Shown one piece after another: positions 47,286 through 58,739 of a DNA stretch of 64,000 bases; the first letter of the stretch is position 1, and each line of letters starts with the position of its first letter. Source of the stretch: Allolobophora icterica (lineage: Eukaryota; Annelida; Clitellata; Crassiclitellata; Lumbricidae); contig OY744610.1 in NCBI GenBank assembly GCA_963556255.1, positions 64,504,283 through 64,568,282 on the forward strand, in the 5' to 3' direction. The position numbers and the translations under genes were made by a program. Below the pieces are notes generated by a model. The model made no database searches, was not told where the DNA came from, and saw only the letters and a list, made by a program, of their open reading frames with translations.

Positions 47286-50200
47286 GTAAAACCATCCGCG
47301 AAGGAAATCTCCGAAGGAAATTAATCTAATTTGATCAGATTTATGGAGCGCCGTTAAAATAACACGCACAGAGGCAGGCGTCCTTCGATGGCGCCACAAA
47401 ACGTATCTGGTTATTCCAGAGGTCGTTGGTCTCTGATGGTGGGGAGAAGGGGCCTCGGGGCGATAAGAGAGGACGACGACAGAGATAAATTGGTCTTGGG
47501 AGAGATCCGGACGAGAGGGAGGCGAACGAGATCAAAGGCCCCCGACAGCTTGGACAAAAAGCACTCGCGCTCAGACCAGTTTTCGGTTGACTTTCGGATC
47601 AAGACGAAACAGTCAAGAAAATGGGACGCGGTTGCCGATTGGTTTGAGCGATCACCTTGTAGTGTGGAAAGTACGGGTTCGATCCTACTCACTTGAGACG
47701 GTTAGTGTAATGGGACCTTGAACAAATCCTTTGCTCACAACTGATCAGTGCCATTGATCAATGCTTGGTCATCAAACAGGGGCGCTTAATAAATGCATTA
47801 TAAATAAATGAAAAAATAAAATAAAGGAGTGGGATTGGTAGGGTAGGCATTGCAAGCAGTGTGTTTGGACAGTGGGCATGGCTTACTGCATTGAATCCTC
47901 GTACACTGGCGTTAATTGAGATATAATTCTGACAAGTTCTCAAATGTTTGGATGTTGTTTATAATTGCCATTGTATCTAAATTATTCCAATTACTATTTG
48001 TTTTTTTTTACTTTTAACACAAAAGGTTTATTATGACAATTGCTGTTTGTTTTTTTAACCCAAAGGATTTTTTTCAAAGGGTAAAATGAAGAAAGTTCTG
48101 TTGAACTTATTCAACTTCAAATGTCTGGTTTTGTATATCTGATTTAATGATATTATTTATTATATTATAGTTTATTATAGTGTATTTGTTATTGAGAACA
48201 CTAAGTAGAGTTTTTAATGCTTTTATGTGATTTAAAAGTATAAATTTAATATTACTGTTATCATGTTGTTAATTACAGAGTCCATGCTGTAAGAAGATTT
48301 ACACGTGTCGTGTGTGTCACGATGACAATGAATCACATGAGATTGACCGTCACGCTGTTACAGAGATCGTTTGTCTTCAGTGTCACACTAGGCAACACGT
48401 TGGTTTCTCATCAAGTCTTGGTTCACATGATCATGTTTACTTTAGGATACTGTTCACATTTAAATTCGATCATTTCACGTGTTCATTATTTTATCTGATC
48501 ATATTTGAACTCTCCAATTTCACAGAAAGAAACAATGTTTAATTGTCTTAATTTTATTTGGTCTTGTTATTTTGAATTTGATAATTTTACGTGATCATGA
48601 TGCATAAAATTGTCTGCATACATTATACACCTCCTCATATGTTTTGTACCAATTCCTACCATTCGTTAATGTTCTTTTCAGGAAATGTTATTTTAAATTA
48701 ATGTTATTTTCAGTTAATGGTACTTTCAGTTAATCAGCTATAATGAGCTGTACACTGTCAGTGGAAGATGAGACGACGAGGGAGAGGACTGGCCACCAGC
48801 CCTCATAGCGAGGCTAAGAAAATGAAGTCACTAACACTTCATACCCATGACTGCATCAGGGCTAGCTTAAGTGCTAACAGTGCTTTATAAAGGGTAATAA
48901 TTATAATAAAATAATGATTAAAGTTTGTTAATTAATTCTGATGCAATGTTTGTAGGTGGCCAGATCATGCACAAACTGTGGCACTGAGTTTGGACGATAC
49001 TTCTGTTCAGTATGTCGGCTCTTTGACGACAACGATTTGAAGCAGTTTCACTGCGACCAATGCGGACTCTGTCGGTCAGTTTTCATCTGTGCGTGTTTCC
49101 TCTTTTCCCATTCCGTCTAACATGCCTGGAACAGCCTTCCTGTATCTTTGTAACACTGTTCACATTTTTAAGAAGCAGTTTACCTTAGCTGACAGTTGAT
49201 GCTTGCTACTGACGGTTGTAGTTGTAAATTGTAACTGCAATCGAGCAACTCAGCAGCGTTACCAACCCAAGTCAATGCTATCGCTAACAAATAGCATTTC
49301 CAGAACAGAGGAAGAGAAAGACTGAGGAGCTCAAGCCACAATTTAATGCTATATAAATTGTCGTAATTACAGTTACAGTTGCCTTTCCCTCTGCGTTGTC
49401 CTTCTCCACTTTCTCTCCTCTTTCTCCTTATTGTACTCCCAATTTTCCCTGTTTTGTCCTTATTTTCCTTCTGAACATTCTTTCTCTTCTTTTCTTCATG
49501 GTCCTCTTCTTAGAGTGCTCGCCTTGTAACGTGAAGAGCACGGTTCGATCCTCTCCTCTGAAATGGTTACTGTATAGGAGCTTGAAGTCCTTCACTGAAA
49601 ATCGATCAAAGCTTCGTCATTAGATAGTGGTGCTTTATAAATGTTTAGGATGAGAGAGATTGAATGGTGGAGGAGCGGATGGAGTAGGTTAGGAAATTTT
49701 GAAGAGGTGAGGCTTCAGTTTGGAGTGGTAAGGCTGAAGGGTGATACACAGAAGTGTGTGAGGCATGTAACGGTCATAATAATCGTATGCCTTGATTTTA
49801 TTTCAAAGCAGCCATCAATTGTGTATTTTAGATAAAATTTGTATTGTGTGCAAATGTTTCTTTTTTCTTTTGAATGGCTGTAATATGTTAAAATAATTTC
49901 TGCTGACGTTAACAGCCTTTGTTGCCATAAGATGCCGTTAACTTCTGGATCCATCCATCCGATTATTTCCTGTCAAATTAACCAAAATGACCATTGTTTG
50001 TTTTTATTTTGTTTTTATTTTATTTTTTTAAATTTTCTTCTCATTTGTTTGTTTAAGAATTGGAGGACGAGAGAATTTCTTCCACTGTATCAAGTGTGAC
50101 CTGTGCCTTGGGATTGCGATGAAGGATTCTCATGAGGTAAACAGATGTACCTCCAATTGGTGTCTTAAATTCTTCAGTGGATGAGAAGGGCATAGCTAAA

Positions 50201-53200
50201 TAGCCCTCACTTGATGGGGAGACATTGTGAAATAGCCATCATTCTGTGGGGTATGAATTACCCAACTTAATGAGATGTTGCAGTTAAGTTACCCCACGGG
50301 ATGAGTTGGGGCCTAATTAGTAATAATAATAGTAATAATATAAAAAAGGTTCCTGAGGGATCATGTTTACCTTGCGTAATAATAACAATAATAATAATAA
50401 TAATAATATTATAATAATAATAATAAAGCGGCACTTTCCCTCTGTCAGAACCTGAGGAATAGAGGCCGTTTCAGATGTATTTACTTCTTTTAATTAATAT
50501 TAAGTCCCCGAGGGGTCAAATGTACCTTGGGGCATAACAAAATTTAATGATAATAATAATAATAATAATAATAACAGTAATAATAATTGTATTGAAACTA
50601 CAATGATAAAGAGTTTTTTAAAGATTAAAATATTTCCTTAAATGTTTAAATGTATTCAAATACTAAACTTACCTCTATGATCACTCCTGGGCATGATTGT
50701 GCGGTTTGAATGTATCTTCTGGTTTTCTTTGTTAGTGTATGGAGAAGAGGACGCATGCGAACTGTCCTGTCTGCCTTGAGGATCTTCACTCATCCCGTGT
50801 TGATCTGCACTGTCACCCATGCGGTCATCTCACGCACAAGTCAGTCTCTGTCTAGACTTCGTGTAACGGATTTCTTTAATTTGTGCCTAATTTATTTTAT
50901 TCTTAAACTATTATTATTAGTATAATTATTAATATTATTATCGTCGTCATCATTATTATTTTATTGTTTTTATTATTAATAATTTCATGCATTTATTAAA
51001 CACCCCCATCAAATGACAGATCACCTTTGGTGCTGAACAACTGCTTATCCACCATAGGCAGCCTCTCTGTCTTCTGGATATGGACCTGATTATGTCTTGG
51101 TTTCGGTGTGCCATCGGTTGATGCCTTTTGCATTGGACACGATATGCGTTTCAACGATGTATAATATTTATGAGGCTAACCCAAGCTCACTAAAGGCTTA
51201 GCGTTTCCCATCCTTATATAGCATCGGTCGATTCCGTTTTAAAGGTGTCTAAGGCGACCACTCTAACCAACCATCTCCGTGGTTTGAAGATTTATTAAAG
51301 ACCTGGCGTGTTCCAAGTATAATTATATAGCATCGTTTGACTCCTTTTTAAAGGTGTCTAAGGCGAGCACTCTAACCAATCGGCTATCATATCCCACTAC
51401 TCCCACATATGCTGCCTCTCCGTCTTACGGACTAATCTTCTGGATATTGACCTGATTACGACTTGCTTTTGGTGCACCATCAGTTGATGTCTTGTGCATA
51501 AGACACCGGCGCAATAGAAGTTACTAATTACAATTGCTCAAGGTCCCAACCATCTCAGGGAAGAAGGATTGAACCCGTACTACTGGGTCCCACAAAGTTT
51601 CACATACATGCATATATACATGCATACATACATAAATACATACCTGCATACATACATACATGCTGAGCTTCAGTAAGTGGCTTAATACAACATACATGTA
51701 CATACGTTTAACAGTTTAAAACCTGTGACTTTAAAATCTGTTTTGCCATTATATGGAAGTTTTCTGTTTCATCAAATTAGGGAATGCTGGAAAGGTCTTC
51801 TAAAGTCTGGGTAGGCACCATTATTTTCACTCTATCTTTAGTTACGTTAATTAATTAAGTAGCTAATTAATTAATGCATGTAGGTTGAATCATAAAGCTG
51901 GTAAAAGAATAAAAGAAAATGAAATATTTGAAAAGAGGGAAATCCTCTTGTTTCTTTTGCATTTTGTGTAATATTTAAATTTTATGTGCTAGTTTTTTTA
52001 CAAAGCTTTTACAACTTCAGAATTAAGTTTGGTGTGTACTTGCAGTTTTACATTGAAAAACATTTTGACATCTTTTTTCTCTGAAGTAGTGCTATATAAA
52101 TTTCCAGATGGAATTACAATTGTTATTTATAACAATGGTTTCTGCTTAAGTGTCCCTATCTGATAAGGTCAAATGCGGACAAGGGGGAGGGGTCCAAAGT
52201 AGGTCATATTTTGCTTACGTCCTTTATGGATGACCCCTATGTGCACTTCTGAACTTTGGATTGAGGGCATTATCAATTTACAGTTGTATTGCATTGTATT
52301 GTAATGTTTTAAAACAATGTTTGCATCTGTTCATGCATAATTTTGTGAAAAATGGTTTTCAGTGTTTAAGTGTAATGTTTACGCTAGTTGTTACGGTGTA
52401 ATTCTGTAGGAATTACACTTGTCCGTTTTGCTGTCACTCGATGCTCGACATGACGGAGCAGTGGAAGGCCATGGACGAAGAAATCAAGAAAGTGAGCATG
52501 CCGGACGAATACAAGAACCTCAGGGTCTGGATTCTCTGCAGGGACTGCCACAAGGTCAGCCTAGTTGAGAACCTTCAATTGGTTAAAGTGCTCGCCTTGT
52601 AACGCGGAGAGTACGAGTTCGATCCGCCTCCCCTGAGACGGTTACTGTGTAGGGACCTTGAGCAAGTCCTTCACTGACAACTGCTCAGCGCCATCGATTG
52701 ATTCTGGGTCATTAAAAGGTGGTGCTTTATTGTATTCGGATATTTCTAGCGGGAGGGCCATTCAGAAGCGCTCCCATGCAGTGCGAGAGACCCCGAGAGA
52801 AAAAGCAAGTTTTAAGAAAGGTGAAAGAGGAAGAGACGTTTCCTGAGAGAATAGAAGAACGAACGAACGAACGGAGGAAGCTCATTCCAAAGCACTCACT
52901 CCACATTATAGGTCGAACGCTGTAATCTAGGTGCTGCAACACTACTGTCAAAAACAGTTCTAATAATTAAATAGCTGCTTTGCTGAAAATGTTTATTAAT
53001 ATACTTTAGAATAATTATTATGAATGTGAGTTGGGTTTGTTCAATTCAACAATTGGTACGTTATTTCGTCATACACGTTTTAACATGTCGTGGTTGGCTT
53101 GTAGGTTTCCGAGACGGCGTTTCACGTGTTCGGACTGAAGTGTTGTCAGTGTGGGTCATACAACACGTGTCGATCGGCTGACAACGATGCAACGACTGAA

Positions 53201-53251
53201 AAGATGTCGGATGAAACCAGTGCAACAATGGAATCTGCTGAGCAACCGTGA
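47109..53251 (+). CDS. RCHY1: RCHY1 (Pirh2)-like RING and CHY zinc-finger E3 ubiquitin ligase, eight exons joined
   Basis: Exons 47109-47285, 48279-48398, 48956-49074, 50058-50136, 50736-50839, 51781-51810, 52410-52554 and 53105-53251 join in frame to 306 residues; human RCHY1 is 261, and the extra length is mostly a Ser-rich N-terminus. Domain order: CHY zinc finger (from about residue 49: CSHYVRHC, SPCCKKIYTCRVCHDDNESH, CLQCHTRQH), CTCHY zinc finger (CTNCGTEFGRYFCSVCRLFD, HCDQCGLCR, FFHCIKCDLC), RING-H2 (C175, C178, C194, H196, H199, C202, C214, C217) and a C-terminal zinc ribbon (CRDC, KCCQCGSYN). All ligands are present. In mammals the protein ubiquitinates p53 and other targets together with an E2; the same biochemistry is expected here but inferred. 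Every splice junction has GT-AG and a matching phase. Confidence 0.93.
47286..48278 (+). other. RCHY1-like intron 1
   Basis: Contains a tRNA-derived SINE (47635-47815: box A TTGGTTTGAGCG, box B GGGTTCGATCC, tail AAATGCATTATAAATAAATG). The frame 47388-47696 overlaps it. The rest is AT-rich. Confidence 0.6.
48279..48398 (+). CDS. RCHY1: RCHY1-like exon 2 (CHY finger)
   Basis: Acceptor GTTAATTACAG, donor CAC|GTTGGT (a weak donor), phase 0 at both ends. It encodes SPCCKKIYTCRVCHDDNESH and VCLQCHTRQH, with the zinc ligands of the CHY domain. Confidence 0.9.
48399..48955 (+). other. RCHY1-like intron 2, with SINE-B copy
   Basis: 48738-48895 is a plus-strand SINE-B body (CTATAATGAGCTGTACACTG, GAGGGAGAGGACTGGCCACC, CTTCATACCCATGACTGC). 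The remainder is AT-rich. Confidence 0.6.
48956..49074 (+). CDS. RCHY1: RCHY1-like exon 3 (CHY/CTCHY)
   Basis: Acceptor GCAATGTTTGTAG, donor CG|GTCAGT, leaving in phase 2. Encodes VARSCTNCGTEFGRYFCSVC, RLFDDNDLKQFHCDQCGLC. Confidence 0.92.
49075..50057 (+). other. RCHY1-like intron 3
   Basis: 49085-49180 has a small LINE fragment (frame AWNSLPVSL). 49505-49650 is a plus-strand tRNA-derived SINE lacking box A. 49900-49945 is an inverted AGATGCCGTTAA module. No other gene seen. Confidence 0.5.
50058..50136 (+). CDS. RCHY1: RCHY1-like exon 4 (CTCHY)
   Basis: 79 nt, acceptor TTTGTTTAAG, donor GAG|GTAAAC. The entering phase completes the Arg codon CG|A. Encodes IGGRENFFHCIKCDLCLGIA, MKDSHE. Confidence 0.92.
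50137..50735 (+). other. RCHY1-like intron 4
   Basis: AT-rich, with two short (AAT)n runs (about 50320-50425 and 50550-50585), each preceded by a CCCCGAGGGGTCAAATGTACC-type or TTCCTGAGGGATCATGTTTACC-type element. No gene. Confidence 0.5.
50736..50839 (+). CDS. RCHY1: RCHY1-like exon 5 (first part of RING)
   Basis: Acceptor TTTTCTTTGTTAG, donor AA|GTCAGT, leaving in phase 2. Encodes CMEKRTHANCPVCLEDLHSS and LHCHPCGHLTH: RING ligands 1 to 5. Confidence 0.93.
50840..51780 (+). other. RCHY1-like intron 5
   Basis: Contains a TTATCCACCATAGGCAGCC repeat pair (51046 and a similar unit at 51410), two minus-strand box-A/AGACACCTTTAAAA copies (51195-51290, 51330-51410), a minus-strand box B remnant (51565) and CATACATACA sequence. 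No gene. Confidence 0.5.
51781..51810 (+). CDS. RCHY1: RCHY1-like exon 6, 30-nt microexon
   Basis: Acceptor CATCAAATTAG, donor GG|GTAGGC. It enters in phase 2 and leaves in phase 2, encoding (K)ECWKGLLKSG. The segment sits where human RCHY1 has RTCYEEMLKEG and supplies Cys202, the sixth RING ligand. Without it the RING would lack that residue; with it, the ligand spacing matches the family. Confidence 0.88.
51811..52409 (+). other. RCHY1-like intron 6
   Basis: AT-rich. 52165-52215 (GGTCAAATGCGGACAAGGGG, GTCCAAAGTAGGTCATATTT) recurs inverted at 55405-55450. No gene. Confidence 0.5.
52410..52554 (+). CDS. RCHY1: RCHY1-like exon 7 (end of RING, linker, half zinc ribbon)
   Basis: Acceptor TGTAATTCTGTAG, donor AAG|GTCAGC. 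Encodes NYTCPFCCHSMLDMTEQW, MPDEYKNLRVWILCRDCHK. CPFC gives the last two RING ligands, and CRDC the first half of the C-terminal zinc ribbon. Confidence 0.93.
52555..53104 (+). other. RCHY1-like intron 7
   Basis: Contains a plus-strand tRNA-derived SINE (52563-52738: box A TTGGTTAAAGTG, box B GAGTTCGATCC) that starts about 10 nt after the donor, followed at once by a minus-strand LINE 3' end (52739-52925; frame FTFLKTCFFSRG, MGALLNGPPARN). Confidence 0.65.
53105..53251 (+). CDS. RCHY1: RCHY1-like exon 8 (zinc ribbon, terminus)
   Basis: Acceptor GGTTGGCTTGTAG, phase 0. Encodes VSETAFHVFGLKCCQCGSYN, then an acidic tail ending MESAEQP and TGA. FHVFGLKC-x2-C aligns with human FHILGMKCKIC. Confidence 0.92.
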   Translation, partial: VSETAFHVFGLKCCQCGSYNTCRSADNDATTEKMSDETSATMESAEQP

Positions 53252-53319
53252 AGGCTGACTCAACAAGTTTTAAAATGCTCCGACTTAATGTGCTCACCAA
53301 TGGAGTTTTAACCGATATT

Positions 53320-53945
53320 ATGTATGTATGTTTGTATATATATATATATGTATATGTGTGTACGTATGTATGTGTGTATATTTGTATGTATGTATGTATG
53401 CATATTTTTATGTATGTATGTAAGTATGTACGTTTATATGTGTGTATGTATCTATGTATGTATGGATTTTTTCTGTATTTTTGTATGTATGTATGTATGT
53501 ATGTATGTATGTATGTATGCATATTTTTATGTACGGATGTAAGTATGTACGTTTGTATGTGTGTATGTATTTATGTATGTATGTTTTTTTCTGGTGTATT
53601 TTTGTATGTATGTGTATGTATTTTTGATGTATTTATGTAAGTATGTACGTTTGTTTGTGTGTATGTATCTATGTATTGTATGTATCTATGTATGTATGGA
53701 TTTTGTGTGTGTGTATCATATCATATTTGATGTGAATGAATGAATAATAATATAAATATTAACCTGCTAAACGTCAATACTTGAATCAGAGGCATATACA
53801 TATTTGGCTTATATTATCTATGGATGTATGTAATTATGTATGTATTTTTCTACGTATGTAGCTTTGTGTATTTATGTATGGATGCATTTATGCATATAGT
53901 TATGTGTGTATATGTATGTATGTTTGCATGTATGTTCATTTTGCT
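53320..53945 (+). repeat. (TATG)n degenerate microsatellite
   Basis: TGTA/TATG tetramers with TTTT and TGTG interruptions to about 53715, then a more degenerate stretch 53815-53940. Met-Tyr-Val-Cys frames are artefacts. Confidence 0.92.
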
Positions 53946-55467
53946 GTGATAAAAGCAAATTTAGCGGCAGTAGATAACGGTTAAGCCAGGAGAGACTTTG
54001 AAAGCACAAGGAGTTTAAAGCCAAGCAGAAGAGATTTTAAAAGCAGTGAAAAGAAGCAGGGCAAAAGTGAAACAACTGCTAATCTTGGAATGAAAAGCAG
54101 AGTGAGTCAGATTGCTGGTACGCTAAGCTTAAGTGGGCAAAGTAAATCCTTGCTAAAGCCAAAGCCGCCACTGCCTTATTCGGTTGGTACCAGTCCCAAG
54201 CATGGATAAGGGAGGAGGGCGACGTTAACGGCCCTGGCAGCCATAAGATGTCACTAAACACTGGCAACTACTAATGTTCGCTAAAACCGTGGCTGGAATT
54301 TCCCGTCCGCATTGTGGCATGCTTACAATCTCGAGATTTCTACAGAGCCCAAAAAAGTGAAGTCGTGGGAACCAGCTTATTCACATGCGCTCAGTTAAAA
54401 CAAAATTGATAGACAGGTAAGATCACAATCTGTTACAGGTCACAATCCAGGTATCAGGGAGGCAGATTGCTGTGGTAGATGGTGTCTGGAATTGGAGTAG
54501 CGCGAGAAATATACGGATAGGATGAAGAATCGGATTAGGATTTGTGGGAAAGGAGTATATTCAGTTTTGAGTGAGAGATTTGCACAGAGATAGGAAAACG
54601 TGCCGAGTTTGTGTGTGTACGTCTGATGGATCAGATTGTGTGTGGCATGATAGTTGATTGGTCAGAGTGCTCAACCTTTAACGCGGAGAGTACGGGTTCG
54701 AGCCTCGCCTGAGGCAGTTACTGTGTAGGGATCTTGCGCAAATCTTTCGCAATTGCTCGGTGCCATCGATGTGCTCTCGTATGGTCTTGTGCACCTCTGA
54801 ACTTTGGAAGGAGGGCAATATCAAATTACAGATGTATTGTATCGTATAGATTAATGATGAAATGTTTATTTTTTTGTATTCATGACTTCCGGTTTACAAA
54901 CTACCAGAAGGAGAGTTCTGGTTTAACTTTTACTCCAATGCAACATATTGAAGATCACATTGTTCATTTGCGGTATTCTCTCCATAATTTAAGCGTATTA
55001 ATTTACTCTTGGGAAATTTATCATGTGGAGTTAATTGGATTTCATTTGGAATGTTAAGTTGGAATATGAACTGGAATGGTTGCGGTAGTTAATTGTTTAG
55101 TTAACAGTGATTGATTTAATTAAACAGCTTAAGTAGTTTAATTAAGTTCAGTGCGGTTTTATTAATTTGTGGAGTTATTGTTTTTTTTGCTAACATATGT
55201 AGTTCTTTAGTGCATATGTAGTTTTTAAATTTCATGTTTGTTTACTGTCAAAGTTATTTACTTTTAATACAAGTTTTCAAATTGGTCACGTGATCTGGTT
55301 AATTTGGCCTTAGCAAATAAAATTTTAATTTGCTAATTAAGCACTTTGAGAGTTACAAAGGCTGCATATAAATGCGTGTACCAAGCATAATGATCGGGCA
55401 AGATATGACCTACTTTGGACCCCTCCCTCCCCTTCTCCGCATTTGACCTCCTCCTCCCCCTTTGCAG
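53946..55467. other. repeat-derived DNA downstream of the RCHY1-like gene
   Basis: 54170-54260 carries the GGTACCAGTCCCAAGCATGG / GGAGGGCGACGTTAACGG module. 54650-54850 is a tRNA-derived SINE (box B GGGTTCGAGCC). 55405-55450 is the inverted copy of 52165-52215. No convincing exon. Confidence 0.45.
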
Positions 55468-55609
55468 ACGTCCGCACGCCAAAGCCAGTAAACGAAAACC
55501 CACCATTGTGACAAACGAAATTAATAAGCTACCAGTTCTATCAGATGAAAACTTCCTCTCTGAGGCAATCAAGAAGAACTCGATACAGCGACCATGTTAT
55601 TCCTGTTAG
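55468..55609 (+). CDS. possible terminal exon of an unrecognised gene
   Basis: A strong polypyrimidine tract and acceptor (CTCCTCCCCCTTTGCAG) open into a 46-residue frame with ordinary composition: RPHAKASKRKPTIVTNEINK, LPVLSDENFLSEAIKKNSIQ, RPCYSC, TAG. The sequence just upstream is a dispersed repeat, so any preceding exon would be further away. Phase 2 entry. No family recognised. Confidence 0.3.
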
Positions 55610-56442
55610 AGTTTTCAAAGTTCAAACCCAGAGTGTATTAAAGTTCTGGTACACGGTTTGAAAGGATATGAACCCCGACCTCTCGATTGACAGTCCTGCA
55701 CCACTAATCACCAGACTATCGCTCATAGAAAAGAAACTTTTGATTAGGCTACAAGGTGATTTCTGACATCGCTTACAAAGACGGCATTACAACAAACATA
55801 CGCTGTAGTTATACATTTGTATTTATATTAATTTTCGCATTATATATTAAGGTAGGCTGCTTACATTAGGCCTATTATTTGCACTTAGTCCAATTTTTTA
55901 CGTTCATTCAGCATGTTTTGCATTTTTATACGCCAAGAAAAACTGACTATTATTATTTCTTCGTGTAGATAAAATCACGACCAATAATAATAATATTGTT
56001 TGGCATAGGTCTGTGTGCTCGCGTTTCGACAGCGTACGCTAGGGGCGCTGTGATCTTTGTCCCTTGTCCCTCAGGAAATCGCGATTCGGATCTAATCTCG
56101 ATTTCGTATCGAGATCATCGATATGTGATCGAGATCCTTACAGCGAGAATTGGCAACGAGATCACGCTGCGTGAACGCGGAAACTATGGCCGCGAGCAAC
56201 AAAGCTAAACAGTCAAGAATTTCAGTATTGCGTAGGATATTATTGATATTATTTTATCGGCGTTTGAATGGCGAGAGCGAAACTGGTAAATCCGGTCATG
56301 GCGAGGGGGATAGATCCTGAAAAGTCATGGTTCGATGCGCGTAAGCCCCCTCTAGTTCGACTCTTTCCTCTCCTATAGGGCCTAGCAGTAAAATGAGCGG
56401 GCGCCTTGCAGGCTGCCTAGAGGCTAGACGTGTAGGCCTACG
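55610..56442. other. spacer, no gene seen
   Basis: 55670-55730 is a minus-strand SINE-B head remnant (box B GGTCGGGGTTCATATCC). 56010-56220 is a short unique GC-richer island (CGATATGTGATCGAGATCC). The small frame at 55996-56208 shows no motif. Confidence 0.4.
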
Positions 56443-56719
56443 CAGGCCCTGTTCGTCCGTTAGGCAAACTAGGCAGCCGGCTAGGGCCGCCGATTTTTAG
56501 GGGCCGCCGATTTTCCATTTTTCCGAAATAAACATAAAAAAAATAATTTTTTGAAATTCATAAATGAAACAACGTTAGATTATTTTTTAATTGTTATTCG
56601 CTAGATGGAAGTATTATAGTGTTGGTGTAATAAATTATGTTATATTAAGGTAGGGTTCACCGTAAAGTTTTAATCATAAGTTTTTGCCTAGGGCCGCCAA
56701 ATGTCTTGAGCCGGGCCTG
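56443..56719. mobile_element. probable hAT-like MITE, degraded
   Basis: Starts CAGGCCCTGTTCGTCCG and ends TTGAGCCGGGCCTG (inverted CAGGCCCGGCTCAAG). The inside contains GGCTAGGGCCGCCGATTTTT near the left and CTAGGGCCGCCAAATG near the right. The flanking 8-mers GGCCTACG and GGCGTATA agree at only 5 of 8 positions, so the TSD is uncertain. Confidence 0.45.
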
Positions 56720-57962
56720 GGCGTATACGTGTTCATTAGATCTTGATATTAATACATTGTACCGTCATGTTATAATTGTTTCAAAGTAACTTACTGCGGT
56801 TTGTCAGTGAGATCGTCAACAAACACGAATATTATTATTACTAGGGAGCCCAAGTTGATTTAGGTGAGTACGCTATCAAGTCGGCCGCAAACATGGCTTG
56901 CGGAGGATTGTTGACCACAGAAGTTTGTAAAACCATGGGAGGTTAGGGGTAAGAGGAGGGCTCAGGATAGGCCTATGATTTGTGAACAGCAGGCCTAGTG
57001 TTATCGGTTTTTGAGTGAAAGACCAGTGGAGAGATTGCAAAAGGTGAAGCCACGTTTAGATCTCGAAGGATGCAAAGCGGAGGATCAGAAGGATTATATG
57101 TAGGAATTCTTGAAGAGGAGAACAGTAGCCCAGTGACCTGGGCAATTAGCGCTACAGATTGTCAGATTTCAAGGAGAAACGGAATTACCGCAACATCTTT
57201 GCGCACAGAATCTGGACTTGTGACCTTTTGTCCGACAGCGAAAACACCCAGGCGAGCGATATTTCGCACCACACGGTGTGCTCTCGCGGCTAAACATGTA
57301 CGGGATGCGAAGGATTTATGCGAGGTCACGGAGACGTTAGGACATGTTGGATAAGTGGCCGCGTCGGGTATGGCTCCCGTGAGTCCGATAATCCAACAGG
57401 TTGTTTATGGGAGTTACATTTTTGCTGTTCGATTCGTCTTAGGGAACGTTTCCTGCCTGATATATTGCACACACACGCACACACACACACACACAATATT
57501 ATAAATATATATATTTATTTATTTATATAGACTTATCGCGAGTGTTTTATGCGTTCGCGGCATGTTACCGATATTAGGGACCTGCATATTAATATATATA
57601 TATATATATATATTGCATTGTATATATACTTATTATTCTGCGTATACAGCTCCGGAAACATTTTCGAGGCATCTATCTTAAGTGCATGGCGCCTATAGAT
57701 TCTCAGATCTCTTAGAAATTCATGTTGTTAGCGCCACTGTGAGGTTCTGAAAGCGTTATCTAAATAGCCAGACACATACACAGATATACATGTATCGAAA
57801 CATTATATATTATGCCATAGAAAAGCCTCTATATTTTACTGTATACAAAGCGAGAGATCAGCATACATGTATATATACATGCTGGTCTCTGTAAGAAGTA
57901 TATATATATATATAATTATATATATATACTGCGTATTTTTAACTGAAGACCACTCTAGGAGG

Positions 57963-58004
<42 letters not shown>

Positions 58005-58160
58005 AGGGACGGTCTTCGGTTATATGTATACGTGCTTTTCTTCAAACATGCAGCTCAGGAAACAGTTTCAAGAAAAATCGAGTCTCACCTACATGTATTC
58101 AAATCTGTGAAATAGCCATGTTGTGAGTTTTCTAAGTGCGCTACCTAATTAACCATTTAT
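56720..58160. other. AT-rich spacer with short (AC)n and (AT)n
   Basis: Holds (CA)n at 57467-57495 and AT runs at 57590-57612, 57896-57926 and 57967-58002. The frame 57070-57354 has ordinary composition but no splice context or motif I can support. Confidence 0.4.
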
Positions 58161-58163
58161 ATG

Positions 58164-58198
<35 letters not shown>

Positions 58199-58223
58199 TA
58201 ACATATATATATATATATATCCT

Positions 58224-58280
<57 letters not shown>
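58160..58280. repeat. (AT)n with CCTAACATAT interruptions
   Basis: AT dinucleotides interrupted twice by ATCCTAACATAT (58196, 58219) and once ending ATCCTAGC. Confidence 0.93.
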
Positions 58281-58282
<2 letters not shown>

Positions 58283-58556
58283 TAGCAAACACGGTTCCAT
58301 TCTACTGTATTGGCCTCTAACGCACGAGCAATGAGTATATAGAGACAGCTGGATTTGCAGGTGTGTGGCAGCTATCGCGCACGGCTGATGTTGGTCCGTC
58401 AACGCGTTGAGTTCAGTTAAGACGCCTCTCCTCCATGCAGTCGACCAAGAGAGTCCGCAAAAGGCATTCGCTTCACAGTCCATCAATCATAATTTACGAA
58501 CGCCAAGGCTGAGGAGGTAACCTCGTCGGGTCAGTCCCATCCTCCTCCTTCTCCTC

Positions 58557-58587
<31 letters not shown>

Positions 58588-58739
58588 TCCTCGGGCACTC
58601 CCTGGCTTCTTCGGCGAGGATAATGAGCGATAATACAGGAGTGAAACCATACGAGACTCGGCCCAATCATTGCACGCCGCGTGCGCTTTGGGGCCAACCT
58701 TCAAGGACTCCGACGTTCATGCGTGCAGAAAATACTAAA

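Noticed and set aside
47388..47696. 102-codon plus frame in RCHY1-like intron 1
   Set aside because: It overlaps a SINE at its 3' part, has no splice partners, and a 93-codon minus frame is open over the same stretch.
49509..49650. Independent exon or tRNA in RCHY1-like intron 3
   Set aside because: It matches the 3' part of the tRNA-derived SINE family (box B, GGTTACTGTATAGG, AAAGCTTCGTCATTAG).
57070..57354. 94-codon frame downstream of a spacer
   Set aside because: Ordinary composition but no splice sites, motif or neighbouring exon that I could support.
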